DNA of 64,000 nt from Dactylosporangium roseum (GCF_025264685.1 NZ_CP073721.1:7023501-7087500), one strand, 5' to 3'; shown: positions 23,211 through 32,495, counted from the first letter of the stretch. Translations and numbers: made by a program. The notes: generated by a model from the sequence alone, not told the origin.

Positions 23211-23960
23211 GTGGACTACCAGGTCTGGTTCGTCCTCGGAGTGCTCCTCGGCAATGGCGTCGGGTGCCTGCTGGCCGTGTTCTGCCTGGTCCGGATGACC
23301 GACCAGCGGCGGACGGCGCGCAATCGCCTCCTGCTGATCCTGGCCGGATCGTGGGCGCTGGTCGAGACCGCGCGCGACGACATGCTCTTCGTGGCCGCCA
23401 CCGCCATCCACATGAGTGACTACCAGGTCCACTTCCTGCTTGCCCCGAGCATGGTGCTGACCGTGTTCGCCGTGCTGTTCACGATGACGGTCTTCTGGTT
23501 GGCCGCCACGCGCCCTCGACCACTGTGGACGATCGGCGGAGGGACGGCGGTTGGCCTGTTGTTGGGCGCGATGAGCCTGCAAGCGGCATTCGCCGGCCGT
23601 ACCGGATCGGCCATGTCGATCGATGTTGCCGATTCTTTGGTGATTGCCGCCGGGCTCGGCGCGGTGACCGGGTTCGCGGTGTGGCTGGGAACCGGGGCCA
23701 CCCGCCGGTCCGCCGTCGTCACTGCCGTCACCCTGCTGACGATCTGCCTGACGATCGCGCAGTACCGGATCGCCGCGGAGATGACGACCGGTCCGTCCAT
23801 CCCGGTCGACAGCGACGCGGGGTTCGATCCGATCCAGTTGGGCGTGTTCACCTCGGTGGCATTCGGAGTCCGGGCCATCACGCTCACCGTCATGAGCATG
23901 ATCGACGAGAACCGTCCGGAGCCCTTGGTGGAACAGGTCGGCGGCCGCGACAGCCGGTAG
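23211..23960 (+). CDS. Seven-helix integral membrane protein
   Basis: A 249-residue protein with about seven hydrophobic segments separated by short loops (for example VWFVLGVLLGNGVGCLLAVF, APSMVLTVFAVLFTMTVFWL, RSAVVTAVTLLTICLTIAQ). The order of helices and a His-Met at the end of helix 2-3 faintly recall MHYT-type sensor modules, but the MHYT motif itself is absent. No soluble output domain follows. The GTG start has GAGGAGG 12 bases upstream, a long spacing. Function unknown. Confidence 0.65.
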   Translation: MDYQVWFVLGVLLGNGVGCLLAVFCLVRMTDQRRTARNRLLLILAGSWALVETARDDMLFVAATAIHMSDYQVHFLLAPSMVLTVFAVLFTMTVFWLAATRPRPLWTIGGGTAVGLLLGAMSLQAAFAGRTGSAMSIDVADSLVIAAGLGAVTGFAVWLGTGATRRSAVVTAVTLLTICLTIAQYRIAAEMTTGPSIPVDSDAGFDPIQLGVFTSVAFGVRAITLTVMSMIDENRPEPLVEQVGGRDSR

Positions 23961-24129
23961 GCCGCCCGCGGCCGGCGAGACATGACCCGCCGGCTGAACC
24001 CGGTCGAATACGCCGGGCCGGCATCCCGCACTGCTGGCGCGCCGAACCCATCCGCTCGACGGCTCACCGGAGCCACCGACATTCCGGACGCTTGATGCAT
24101 CGACAGTGGTGCATGTGGTCGAACCTCGT

Positions 24130-24177
24130 GATCCTGGAGACTTTTGGCACCGAGAGCAGCAAAAAGTCTCCAGGATC
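24130..24177. repeat. Intergenic inverted repeat, 16-bp arms
   Basis: gatcctggagactttt (24130-24145) and aaaagtctccaggatc (24162-24177) are perfect complements around a 16-base loop. It lies about 170 bases after the membrane protein gene, in a gene-free region, and may terminate rightward transcription. The GATC ends link it by appearance to other palindromes in the window. Confidence 0.75.
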
Positions 24178-24403
24178 GGGAGAACCACCCAAACCGCATC
24201 TGCCAACGCTACGGATGCGAGCTCGTTTGAGCTTGCGGCACGATTGGGCAAGGCCACGAAGCTCAGTCCAACAGCCCCCTTGCCACCCCCGGGCCAAGGC
24301 CGACAATTCGGGCGCGCAGCTCGGCGGCGGCACCACCGCAGTGCGCCGGCCGGCGCGTTCCAGCGCAATCCGGCGCGATCCGGCACCGGGCCGCTCGACC
24401 TCA

Positions 24404-24455
24404 TGATCATGGGAAGGATGCGGCTGCCCCGACAGCCAGATCTTTCCCATGATCA
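24404..24455. repeat. Intergenic palindromic element, copy A
   Basis: tgatcatgggaaggat (24404-24419) pairs with atctttcccatgatca (24440-24455) with one mismatch, and a nested ggctg/cagcc stem lies inside. The sequence closely resembles the element at 36045-36112: same tcatgatcatgggaa...atctttcccatgatca frame. 23961-24129 and 24178-24403 show no gene. Confidence 0.8.
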
Positions 24456-24700
24456 AGCAGTCGCCCGACCCGGAGCCCGCCGCCCCGGATCCGGCGGCGA
24501 CCACGAGCGACCAGACGCACCCCATGACTGTGTGTCACCGCCTCGTAGCGCAACACCGGAGTTGACGGACGACCGCACGGCTGAAATTCGCGGCCGGCAT
24601 GATCGAGGCGCAGTGCGACCGACTCCCGGACTCCGCGCGGCGCCGCCGCAGTTGTCACTGGACTCGCCTCCATCGCACCCGCTCCAGCAGCGCCAACCAC

Positions 24701-25046
24701 CACTGACATGAACCCGCCCCAGCACGACGCCACGGTCGGGGGTGCCGGTGGGCGCAGCCCCCACCGCGAAGGAGAGGCCGCCCAGCGGTGGAGCCAACCG
24801 TCACTGACCTGACCCGCCATAACACGACGACACGGTCGGGGGTGCGGGTGGGCGCAGCCCCCGCCGCGAAGCAGGGGCCGCCCAGCCTGGACTGACCACC
24901 ACTGACATGAACCCGCCATAGCACGACGCCACGGCCGGGGGGTGTGGGTGGGCGAAGCCCCCCACCGGGGAGCAGGCGAAGCCTGCGCGGCTAATCCGAA
25001 ACCACCAACGGCAAGCGGCCCCCGCCGCGAAGCAGGGGCCGCCCAG
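24701..25046. repeat. Tandem ~100-bp repeats next to ssrA 3' end
   Basis: Three related units begin at 24701, 24802 and 24900 with cactgacatgaacccgccat-like sequence and contain acgacgccacggtcgggggtg...gtgggcgcagcccc...gcgaagcaggggccgccca. A partial fourth unit (25014-25046, gcggcccccgccgcgaagcaggggccgccca) abuts the tmRNA 3' end. Since ssrA is transcribed leftward, the repeats lie directly downstream of it. Each unit can fold into a GC-rich hairpin, so they may act as repeated terminators. The third unit diverges after its midpoint. Confidence 0.8.
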
Positions 25047-25420
25047 TGGTGGAGGTGCCGGGAATCGAACCCGGGTCCTTCGTCGCTTTGTTAGGACTTC
25101 TCCGAGCGCAGCTCGCTGTGCCTCTACTCGGCCCTACCGATCACGCGAGCGAGTCGGTATGACGGGCCCAGTCGCGATTAGTCTCACCGCACGAGCCCCG
25201 CGACGAGGCTCGATTGGCCAGCCTTCTAGCTGATGCCGGTTACTGGGCCGAAGGCAATCCCAGACCGACAGATCTCATCCCTTACTTAGGCAGCAAGAGC
25301 GAGATCGGAGCGCTTGAAATTGGCGCTTATTGTTTTCCGACGACTGATTCGCGAGACAACGTCGGCTTCCTCGGCTCGCTTCCCCTAACGCTGCGCACAA
25401 AGTCGAAACCAGTCACCCCC
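25047..25420 (-). ncRNA. ssrA: tmRNA (transfer-messenger RNA)
   Basis: A 374-base one-piece tmRNA. The tRNA-like ends pair: 5' GGGGGUG with CACCUCC, including a G3-U70 wobble for alanine charging, then ACCA with CCA encoded at 25049-25047. The T-arm GGGUUCGAUUCCC is intact, and the 5' side has GGUUUCGACUUUG, the D-loop analogue. The reading frame for the degradation tag is present. The RNA rescues ribosomes stalled on broken mRNAs together with SmpB, whose gene lies 1.6 kb upstream on the same strand. A TAAGAT box further upstream in the 80-base gap suggests a processed 5' leader. Confidence 0.96.
25286..25324 (-). other. tmRNA tag-peptide reading frame
   Basis: Resume codon GCC at 25324-25322, preceded by the conserved UAAGC context, followed by codons for ANFKRSDLALAA and a UAA stop (25288-25286), backed by a second UAA. 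The LALAA end is the standard ClpXP/Lon recognition signal; the tag is 12 residues, short for an actinobacterium. Confidence 0.85.
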
Positions 25421-25501
25421 GCGCGCGAGGTGGTGTTGGCGTGCTGCACCACGCAGCCGTCCCATCTTACCCCCTCCACGCCCCAATATCACTTCCCATT
25501 A

Positions 25502-26929
25502 TCACTTCGGAACCGCGGCGCACGGCCGGCCGTCGATCGTGCAGGTGGCCGGCTCGTTGCGGGCTCCCAGGCCCTCGACCTCGAACGAAAGCTGGACCGC
25601 GCCGCCCGGCTTGACGGTCCGGGTCGCGTCGACCGGGGTGAAGATCAACTTCAGGCCAGTGCGCGTCATCACCGCGCCCGAGACGTTCCGTACGGACAGG
25701 TCCAGTATCGGCAGCATGATCACAACCGTCCACTCGGCGGCGGCCACCGTGCCGGGGTTCGCGACGGTGACCGTCACGCGGTAGGAGGTCAGTTGCAGGG
25801 CCTCGGACCGGTATGTGGCGGTCAGTTGGGGAGGCGTCGGCGTGGTGCTCGGCTGCACAGTGCCCGTCGACGGGGCCGCCGGCGACACGGAGGACGACGT
25901 TGCCGGTACCACCGGCGCAGACGTCGATCTGGGTGACTTCTCGGCATTCGGCACACCGGGCACCGTGGCCTGCTCCGGCCCGTCCGCGCCCCCGCCCACC
26001 TGCGGCGGGTTCGCCGGGTGCGGAGTGGTCGCCTTGCCCACCAGCAGCGCCACCATCGCGATGAGCAGCAGCACCGCGGCGGCTGCCGCGACCGCCTGGC
26101 CGCGCTGGTCCGCGGACCAGTCACGGCTCCGCGCCAGCCACGCCCAGCCACTCCGCACCGCCGCACCGCCACGAGCCAAGGGACCGATCCGCGCGGTCCG
26201 CGCGGCCGCAGATGCCGAGGCCACCCGCACGGATGCCGCAAGGCCGCCCGCGGGACCCTGCGCGGGTCCGGCCGCCGCCGTGGCCTCGTCCGAGTCCGAC
26301 GGTGTGACCTTCGCGACTTCCTTCGACTGAGCGCCCAGCACCGCCGCCGCGAACCCGGGCAGCGTCGCCGTCGGACGCGGGCCGGCCGTGGACCACGCCT
26401 CCGAGCTCAACCCCGGCGCCGACCGGCTCGACGCGTTCACCTGCTGGGACAGCCGGCTGAACGGGCCGCCCTGGTTGCGCCACACCGTGGTGCTCCCGGC
26501 CTCGCCGTGCTCCCCCGCCGCCGCAACCCTCGCCAGCGTCGCCTTGAAAGGACCTTCGAGCAGGGAGTTGTACGTGCTGAGCAGCACCCGCCGCCGCATC
26601 GTCCCCTGCGGACCGAGGAACCCGCTCTGCGTCATCGTCAACCGGCTGCCGGAGTCCAGTTCCTCGATCGTGAGCGCCACGACGGTGTGGAGGTTTTCCG
26701 CCGCCCAGCGCATGACCAGGCGATTCGGCGCATCGCTGACGACGATCTCACCCTCGACCGGGTCTTCGAGGCCCTCCAGCCGCTCGGCACGGAACGTGAA
26801 CGTCCCGTTGTCGCGAACCAGGAACCGGCTCGTCGGCAGCCAATCGGTGACCAGCCGGGCGGTCGTGAGTGCACGCCATACCAACGCCGGCGGGTGCTCG
26901 AGGTCGACATCGACCCGAATCTCGGTCAC
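25502..26929 (-). CDS. SRPBCC domain - TM - CBM2-like domain fusion protein
   Basis: A 475-residue protein of unusual architecture. Residues 1-140 form an SRPBCC/AHSA1-type hydrophobic-ligand domain (VDLEHPPALVWRALTTARLVTDWLP split over the start; TMTQSGFLG). A 130-residue Ala/Ser-rich linker leads to one transmembrane helix (about 278-298). A Thr/Pro-rich extracellular stalk (300-368) ends in a beta-sandwich (369-475) resembling family-2 carbohydrate-binding modules, with two Cys (463, 470). Predicted topology is ligand domain inside, CBM2-like domain outside. GTG at 26929 lies 6 bases after TATAGT, so the mRNA is probably leaderless. It sits between ssrA and smpB. Function unknown; it could link a cytosolic lipid or hormone-like ligand to the wall. 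Confidence 0.7.
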   Translation of the reverse strand: MTEIRVDVDLEHPPALVWRALTTARLVTDWLPTSRFLVRDNGTFTFRAERLEGLEDPVEGEIVVSDAPNRLVMRWAAENLHTVVALTIEELDSGSRLTMTQSGFLGPQGTMRRRVLLSTYNSLLEGPFKATLARVAAAGEHGEAGSTTVWRNQGGPFSRLSQQVNASSRSAPGLSSEAWSTAGPRPTATLPGFAAAVLGAQSKEVAKVTPSDSDEATAAAGPAQGPAGGLAASVRVASASAAARTARIGPLARGGAAVRSGWAWLARSRDWSADQRGQAVAAAAAVLLLIAMVALLVGKATTPHPANPPQVGGGADGPEQATVPGVPNAEKSPRSTSAPVVPATSSSVSPAAPSTGTVQPSTTPTPPQLTATYRSEALQLTSYRVTVTVANPGTVAAAEWTVVIMLPILDLSVRNVSGAVMTRTGLKLIFTPVDATRTVKPGGAVQLSFEVEGLGARNEPATCTIDGRPCAAVPK

Positions 26930-26998
26930 GGACGGACTATAGGGCTTCGACGAATTGCTCGCATGGTGGCTGGACGCTACTCAGCCAGGCGTGGGGAT

Positions 26999-27478
26999 TT
27001 ACTCCGTCCTGCCCTTGTTGCGGCGGCCCACAACGCGAGCGATCTCCCGGTCGGCGTCACGTTTCGCCAATGTCTGACGCTTGTCGTACGACTTCTTACC
27101 GCGCGCCAGCCCGAGCTCGACCTTGGCCCATCCGTCGGAGAAATAGACCGACAACGGCACGAGCGTCAGGCCACTCTCCCGCACCTTCGCCCCGATGCGG
27201 TCGATCTCCTGGCGCTTCAGCAGCAGTTTCCGGACACGGCGGGGCGGATGGTTGGTCCAGGTTCCCATCGTGTACTCGGGGATGTGCATCGCGTGCAGGA
27301 AGACCTCGCCGTCGGAGATCTGGCCGAACGCGTCGACCAGCGAGGCCCGGCCGGCCCGCAGCGACTTGACCTCGGTGCCGGTCAGCGCGACGCCGGCCTC
27401 GAACGTGTCGAGGATGTCGTAGTCGTGGCGCGCCTTCCGGTTGGACGCGACCACCTTGCGTCCCTTTTCGCGCGGCAT
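26999..27478 (-). CDS. smpB: SsrA-binding protein SmpB
   Basis: A 159-residue SmpB, the protein partner that carries tmRNA into the A site of stalled ribosomes. Visible hallmarks are VASNRKARHDYDILDTFEAG in part, LTGTEVKSLRAG, FLHAMHIPEY, HPPRRVRKLLLKRQEI and the basic C-terminal tail GLARGKKSYDKRQTLAKRDADREIAR, which mimics an mRNA in the channel. ATG 27478 is preferred over TTG 27490 because GGAGGGG sits just upstream of it. The gene is on the same strand as ssrA, about 1.6 kb away. Confidence 0.95.
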   Translation of the reverse strand: MPREKGRKVVASNRKARHDYDILDTFEAGVALTGTEVKSLRAGRASLVDAFGQISDGEVFLHAMHIPEYTMGTWTNHPPRRVRKLLLKRQEIDRIGAKVRESGLTLVPLSVYFSDGWAKVELGLARGKKSYDKRQTLAKRDADREIARVVGRRNKGRTE

Positions 27479-27542
27479 CGACCCCTCCAACGGCTGACCA
27501 GATCAGGACCAATGAAGATTACCGCGCCAGGCAAGGCCGATT

Positions 27543-28820
27543 TCAGCAGAGACAGCCGGGTAGCCAATCGAGCGGCTGCACGGGCCGTCCGTTCACCCGT
27601 ACCTCGAAATGCAGGTGGTTGCCGGTCGACGCCCCGGTGGTGCCGACTCTGCCGATGACCTCCCCGCGGTGCACCGTCTGGCCGACCTTCACCAGGATCG
27701 CCGACTGGTGCGCGTAGCAGGTGGCCAGTCCCTTGCCCTGGTACAGGCCGTGCGAGACGCAGGTGTAGTTGCCGTAGCCGCCGGCCCAGCCCGCCCGCAC
27801 AACCTTCCCGTCGGCGCCGGCGAGGATGGGCTGGCCACCACCCGCGGCCACGTCGACCCCGGCGTGGAGCTGGTAGACCTTGTACACCGGGTCGAACCGC
27901 ATGCCGAAGTTGCTCGACTTCCAGCCGCGCACCGGCATCAGGAAGAAGGCACCCGTCTTCGGCGGGATCGCCGTGTTCGGCGGTGCTCCGCCGGCCTTGG
28001 CGGGCGCCTTCTGCTGCTTCGCCTCGGCCGCGGCGGCGGCGCGTAGTTCGGCACCGATCCGGTCGCTGTCGACCTTGAGCTGTTCGTACCTCGCCAGGAC
28101 CGCCGCCCGCTCGGCGGTGGCGACCGCCTCGGCCTTGGCGCTCCGGTCGAGCAGCGTCCGGACGTCCGCGGCCGCCTGCTCGGCGCCGGCCTGCGCGGCG
28201 AGTGAATCCTCCAGCCGCTGGCGGGCCTGGTCGGCCGCCTGCTGTGCCCGGCGGCGGGCCAGCTCCGCGGCGGCACTGCGCTGCTTGGCGGCCATCCGCG
28301 CGACGGTCAGCTCGTCGACGGCGCGCTGGTTCTCCTCGGCGATCCGGTCGAGGTACGAGACCCGCAGCGCGAGGTCGTTGGGCGACCCGGAGTCCAGGAC
28401 CGAGTTGAACATCGCGAACCCGCTGCCCTTGTACGCCGCCGCGACGAACACCGATACGTCCTCGCGGGCCTGTTCGACCTCTTCCCAGGCGACGGCATAC
28501 TCGTCGTCCGCGCGCTCGGCGACGGCCTCGGCGGCTTCGTGATCGCGCTTGGCCTGGCGGGCCTCGGCCTCGGCCGCGATGACCCGCCCCTTGGCGTCGG
28601 CGAGGTTGGCCTCGGCCGCCGGCAGCGCGGCGACGGCCGACTGGTGTTCGGCGGCGGCCTGCTTGGCCCGGTCGGTGGCCGCCTCGAGCGTCGCCTCGGT
28701 CTCCTGGAGCTGCCGGTCGATGCGGGCCTTGTCGCCCCGGGGGTCCGCGTGTGCGGCGGTGCCGCTGGTGAGCAACAGCATGGTGGCGCCGATGACGGCG
28801 ACGAGCCGGATCCGGTTCAC
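27543..28820 (-). CDS. Secreted coiled-coil M23 (LytM) endopeptidase
   Basis: A 425-residue exported protein. Signal peptide at 1-25, then a long Ala/Glu/Arg-rich coiled coil (about 30-270), then a Pro/Lys linker and an M23 domain (about 300-415). The zinc ligands HAGVD (H-x3-D) and HLH in NHLHFEV are intact, so it should cleave peptidoglycan cross-links. The coiled coil plus LytM layout is that of EnvC/FtsX-partner proteins, and ftsX lies just upstream on the same strand, so FtsEX probably activates it at the septum. The GTG start has GGAGGG 7 bases upstream; this ribosome binding site lies inside a perfect palindrome (28822-28852). Confidence 0.88.
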   Translation of the reverse strand: MNRIRLVAVIGATMLLLTSGTAAHADPRGDKARIDRQLQETEATLEAATDRAKQAAAEHQSAVAALPAAEANLADAKGRVIAAEAEARQAKRDHEAAEAVAERADDEYAVAWEEVEQAREDVSVFVAAAYKGSGFAMFNSVLDSGSPNDLALRVSYLDRIAEENQRAVDELTVARMAAKQRSAAAELARRRAQQAADQARQRLEDSLAAQAGAEQAAADVRTLLDRSAKAEAVATAERAAVLARYEQLKVDSDRIGAELRAAAAAEAKQQKAPAKAGGAPPNTAIPPKTGAFFLMPVRGWKSSNFGMRFDPVYKVYQLHAGVDVAAGGGQPILAGADGKVVRAGWAGGYGNYTCVSHGLYQGKGLATCYAHQSAILVKVGQTVHRGEVIGRVGTTGASTGNHLHFEVRVNGRPVQPLDWLPGCLC

Positions 28821-28821
28821 A

Positions 28822-28852
28822 GGTAACCCTCCAGTACCACTTGAGGGTTACC
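28822..28852 (-). promoter_or_regulatory. Palindrome over the M23 gene ribosome binding site
   Basis: ggtaaccctc (28822-28831) and gagggttacc (28843-28852) are perfect inverted repeats 11 bases apart, ending 1 base before the start codon. In RNA the GGAGGG ribosome binding site would be half buried in the stem; in DNA it is a good two-fold operator. Either could control the hydrolase. Confidence 0.55.
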
Positions 28853-28959
28853 GTACGGCATACATCCGGATTTTTCGTGAAATACCGCCTTCTACGGCGC
28901 GCCCGAGAGCGCGGCTCGGCAGGAAACCGGCCACCGCGGTCGTGACCGATGCCGGAGAC

Positions 28960-28993
28960 GCCGAAGGGCGGGCCGGTCGGCCCGCCCTTCGGC
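28960..28993 (-). terminator. ftsX terminator hairpin
   Basis: gccgaagggcgggcc (28960-28974) and ggcccgcccttcggc (28979-28993) form a perfect 15-bp stem with a 4-base loop, 19 bases after the ftsX stop. It would separate the ftsEX transcript from the M23 gene, so that gene needs its own promoter. Confidence 0.75.
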
Positions 28994-29012
28994 GAATGCG
29001 CAACCGCGCGGG

Positions 29013-29888
29013 TCAGACTCGCACGTAGAACCGCAGCGTGATCCAGGCGGTGATGGCACTGACCAGGCCGCCGGCGCCGGCCAGGATCGGGAGCATCAGC
29101 CAGATGTTGCTCCAGTCGACCGGGAGCAGCACGCTGGCCAAGGCTTTCAGTGAGCCGTCGATGATGAAGACCTTCGCCGCCACCAAGGTGCCGAAGCCGA
29201 GGATCGCACCGATCAGGCCGGCGAACACCGCCTCGAGGACGAACGGCATCTGAATGAACCAGTTCGAGGCACCGACCAACTTCATGACCGCGACCTCACG
29301 GCGTTTGCTGTAGGCGGCGACCTGAATGGTGTTGGCCACCAGGAGCAGTGCCGCCGCGCCTTGGACGATCGCGACCGTCAACGCGAGCGTCTGGAGCGCG
29401 CCGAGCAGGTCGAAGACCCGTTTGAGCAACTGCTGCTGGTCGACGATCTCACTGATGCCGTCCTGCGTGCGCACCTCGTCGGAGAAGGTCGAAACGGTGT
29501 TGGGGTCCTTCAGCTTGACCCGGAAGGACTCGGGCAGCGATTCCGGCTTGGTCGCCTGCACGAGGTCGGGCGCGTCGCGGAACTGCGTCTGGAACCGCTT
29601 CCACGCGTCCTCCTTGCTCTCGTACTCGACCTTCTTGACCAGCGCGTTGCCCTCGAGGGCGCTCTTGATGTTGTTGCGCTGCTCGTCGGTGACGTCGACC
29701 TTGAGGAAGATGGAGACCTCTACCCGCTGGTAGAAGAAGTCCTCCATCTTGCCGACCTGGAAGAACAGCAGCAGGCTGGCGCCGAGCATGGTCAGCGACA
29801 CGGTCATCGTGATGATCATCGCGATGGTCATGGTGACGTTGCGCCAGAGCCCGGTCAGGACTTCGGACAGGACGTATCTCACGCGCAT
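29013..29888 (-). CDS. ftsX: Cell division permease-like protein FtsX
   Basis: A 291-residue FtsX. One N-terminal transmembrane helix (about 20-45: MTIAMIITMTVSLTMLGASL), a periplasmic-side loop (about 50-165) that contacts cell-wall hydrolases, then three more helices (about 170-200, 220-250, 265-288). With FtsE it forms an ABC-like complex that does not transport but couples ATP hydrolysis to hydrolase activation during division; in mycobacteria the partner is RipC and in E. coli EnvC. An M23 coiled-coil protein encoded next door is the obvious candidate here. GGAAGG lies 10 bases before the ATG. ftsE is 62 bases upstream on the same strand. Confidence 0.95.
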   Translation of the reverse strand: MRVRYVLSEVLTGLWRNVTMTIAMIITMTVSLTMLGASLLLFFQVGKMEDFFYQRVEVSIFLKVDVTDEQRNNIKSALEGNALVKKVEYESKEDAWKRFQTQFRDAPDLVQATKPESLPESFRVKLKDPNTVSTFSDEVRTQDGISEIVDQQQLLKRVFDLLGALQTLALTVAIVQGAAALLLVANTIQVAAYSKRREVAVMKLVGASNWFIQMPFVLEAVFAGLIGAILGFGTLVAAKVFIIDGSLKALASVLLPVDWSNIWLMLPILAGAGGLVSAITAWITLRFYVRV

Positions 29889-29950
29889 CGGGTGGGGTTC
29901 CTTCCCAGCGGACCCAGCAAAGTTACAGGTGCGGACGGACTACGGCTCGA

Positions 29951-30631
29951 TCAGCCGTAGACACCGCGTGGCTGGTCCCGCACGATCCGGCCACTTTCGA
30001 TCTCGACGACCCGTCGGCGCATCTGGTTCACGATGTTGGAGTCGTGGGTCACCATGACGACGGTGGTGCCGGTCCGGTTGATCCGGTCCAGCAGCCGCAT
30101 GATCTCGATCGACGTGTCCGGGTCGAGGTTTCCGGTCGGCTCGTCGGCCAGCAGGATCAGCGGACGGTTGACGAAGGCGCGGGCAACGGCGACACGCTGC
30201 TGCTCACCACCGGAGAGCTCGTGGGGATAGCGGTGCTCCTTGCCGCCGAGGCCGACCAGCTCGAGCACCTCCGGGACGACGCGGCGCGCGACGCCCTTCG
30301 ACTTGCCGATCACCTCGAGCGCGAACGCGACGTTCTCGTATGCGGTGCGGTTGGGCAGCAACCGGAAGTCCTGGAACACGCAGCCGATCTGCCGCCGGAA
30401 GGCCGGGATGCGCCACGAGCGCATCGAGGTGACGTCCTTCTCATTGACGACGACCTTGCCCTTGTTGGGGGTCACCTCGTGCAGCAGCAGCTTGATGATC
30501 GTGGACTTGCCTGAGCCGGAGGGTCCGATGAAGAAGACGAACTCGCCCTTCTCGATGTTGACGGAGACATCGTCGAGGGAGGGGCGAGACGCCTTTGGAT
30601 ACGTCTTCGTCACGTGGTCAAGCCGAATCAC
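29951..30631 (-). CDS. ftsE: Cell division ATP-binding protein FtsE
   Basis: A 226-residue ABC ATPase. Walker A GPSGSGKST, Q-loop FQDFRLL, signature LSGGEQQR, Walker B LILLADEPTGNLD and the switch His in VMVTHD are all intact. It drives FtsX to activate peptidoglycan hydrolases at the septum. The GTG at 30631 starts VIRLDHVTKTYP, the usual N-terminus, and lies 8 bases after TAGACT on the minus strand, suggesting a leaderless mRNA; the 48-codon upstream extension is rejected. Confidence 0.95.
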   Translation of the reverse strand: MIRLDHVTKTYPKASRPSLDDVSVNIEKGEFVFFIGPSGSGKSTIIKLLLHEVTPNKGKVVVNEKDVTSMRSWRIPAFRRQIGCVFQDFRLLPNRTAYENVAFALEVIGKSKGVARRVVPEVLELVGLGGKEHRYPHELSGGEQQRVAVARAFVNRPLILLADEPTGNLDPDTSIEIMRLLDRINRTGTTVVMVTHDSNIVNQMRRRVVEIESGRIVRDQPRGVYG

Positions 30632-30790
30632 GGGACGTGAGTCTACGCGGTGTGACAACCCAGCCAAGCACACGAGGTGCGGCATGCACCCTTTGCCGGA
30701 ATTGCCGACACGTTGAGGGGACAAGAACAACAAGCCAGCACGTGATTCCGCACCGAGGTGTGATGTACACCTCATTTTCTCAGCGATCGA

Positions 30791-30815
30791 CGCCGATCAC
30801 CCTAGGTGATCGGCG
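30791..30815 (-). terminator. prfB terminator hairpin
   Basis: cgccgatcacc (30791-30801) and ggtgatcggcg (30805-30815) form a perfect 11-bp stem with a 3-base loop, 17 bases after the prfB stop and before the ftsE promoter. Confidence 0.75.
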
Positions 30816-30831
30816 GACTGCGCAGAGACGG

Positions 30832-31950
<1,119 letters not shown>

Positions 31951-31979
31951 ACTCAAAGACTACGCCGCATCCCCGGCGG

Positions 31980-32495
31980 CTATTTGCTGGGCGCGCTCTT
32001 GAGCCAGTTGAGCGCGGCCCGGTGGTAGCCGACGGCGAACTCCAGCGAGGAGGCGAAGAAGTCGTCGCCGGATTTCTTCGCCTCCCTGACCATCTCGCGG
32101 GCCTCGTTCAGGGCGGCGGTGTGCTGCTCGACGGCCTGCGCACAAACGTCCTGGAGTTGCTGGGCCGACTGCTGCGCGCCGAACGCCACCCGCAGGGCGA
32201 CCGGGTTGCGCAGCGACTCACGGCCGGCGGGCTCGGAGAGCCAGCGGGCGAACGCCCGCTTGCCCGCGGGCGTGATCGCATATGGCTGACTGGAACGCGC
32301 GCCGGGCTTGCCGAGCTTGACGTAGCCGGCCTCGGCGAGTGCGGGGAGCTCACGGTAGACCTGGCTGCGCGTCATCGACCAGTAGGGACCCAGCCGACGC
32401 TGCGCGGCCGCCATCAACTGACCACCGGTCATCGGGCCCTCGTGCAGCAGGCCCAGCAGGGCCGCCGCCGTCGCGTTGACTCCAGAATCCGCCAT
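31980..32495 (-). CDS. PadR-family transcriptional regulator
   Basis: A 171-residue PadR regulator. The N-terminal winged helix (about 8-85; AAALLGLLHEGPMTGGQLMAA, WSMTRSQVYRELPALAEAGYV, YAITPAGKRAFARWL) is followed by a C-terminal helical AphA/VirR-like dimerisation domain (about 90-170). PadR proteins repress nearby stress or efflux genes and release DNA on binding small molecules. No efflux gene is adjacent; it lies between prfB and a Ser/Thr kinase gene on the same strand, so its target is not evident. ATG 32495 is chosen by family length; the upstream open frame has no support. Confidence 0.88.
   Translation of the reverse strand: MADSGVNATAAALLGLLHEGPMTGGQLMAAAQRRLGPYWSMTRSQVYRELPALAEAGYVKLGKPGARSSQPYAITPAGKRAFARWLSEPAGRESLRNPVALRVAFGAQQSAQQLQDVCAQAVEQHTAALNEAREMVREAKKSGDDFFASSLEFAVGYHRAALNWLKSAPSK

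Noticed and set aside
24064..24525. Minus-strand ORF in the gene-free region before ssrA
   Set aside because: It runs through two palindromic elements, has no start signals and its composition is that of a shadow frame.
24701..25046. CRISPR-like array
   Set aside because: Units are ~100 bp, imperfect and contiguous, not 25-37 bp repeats with unique spacers, and no cas genes are near.
28821..28960. c-di-AMP (ydaO-type) riboswitch upstream of the M23 gene
   Set aside because: Such riboswitches occur before actinobacterial wall-hydrolase genes, but I could not match the conserved core motifs here; only a simple palindrome and the ftsX terminator are visible.
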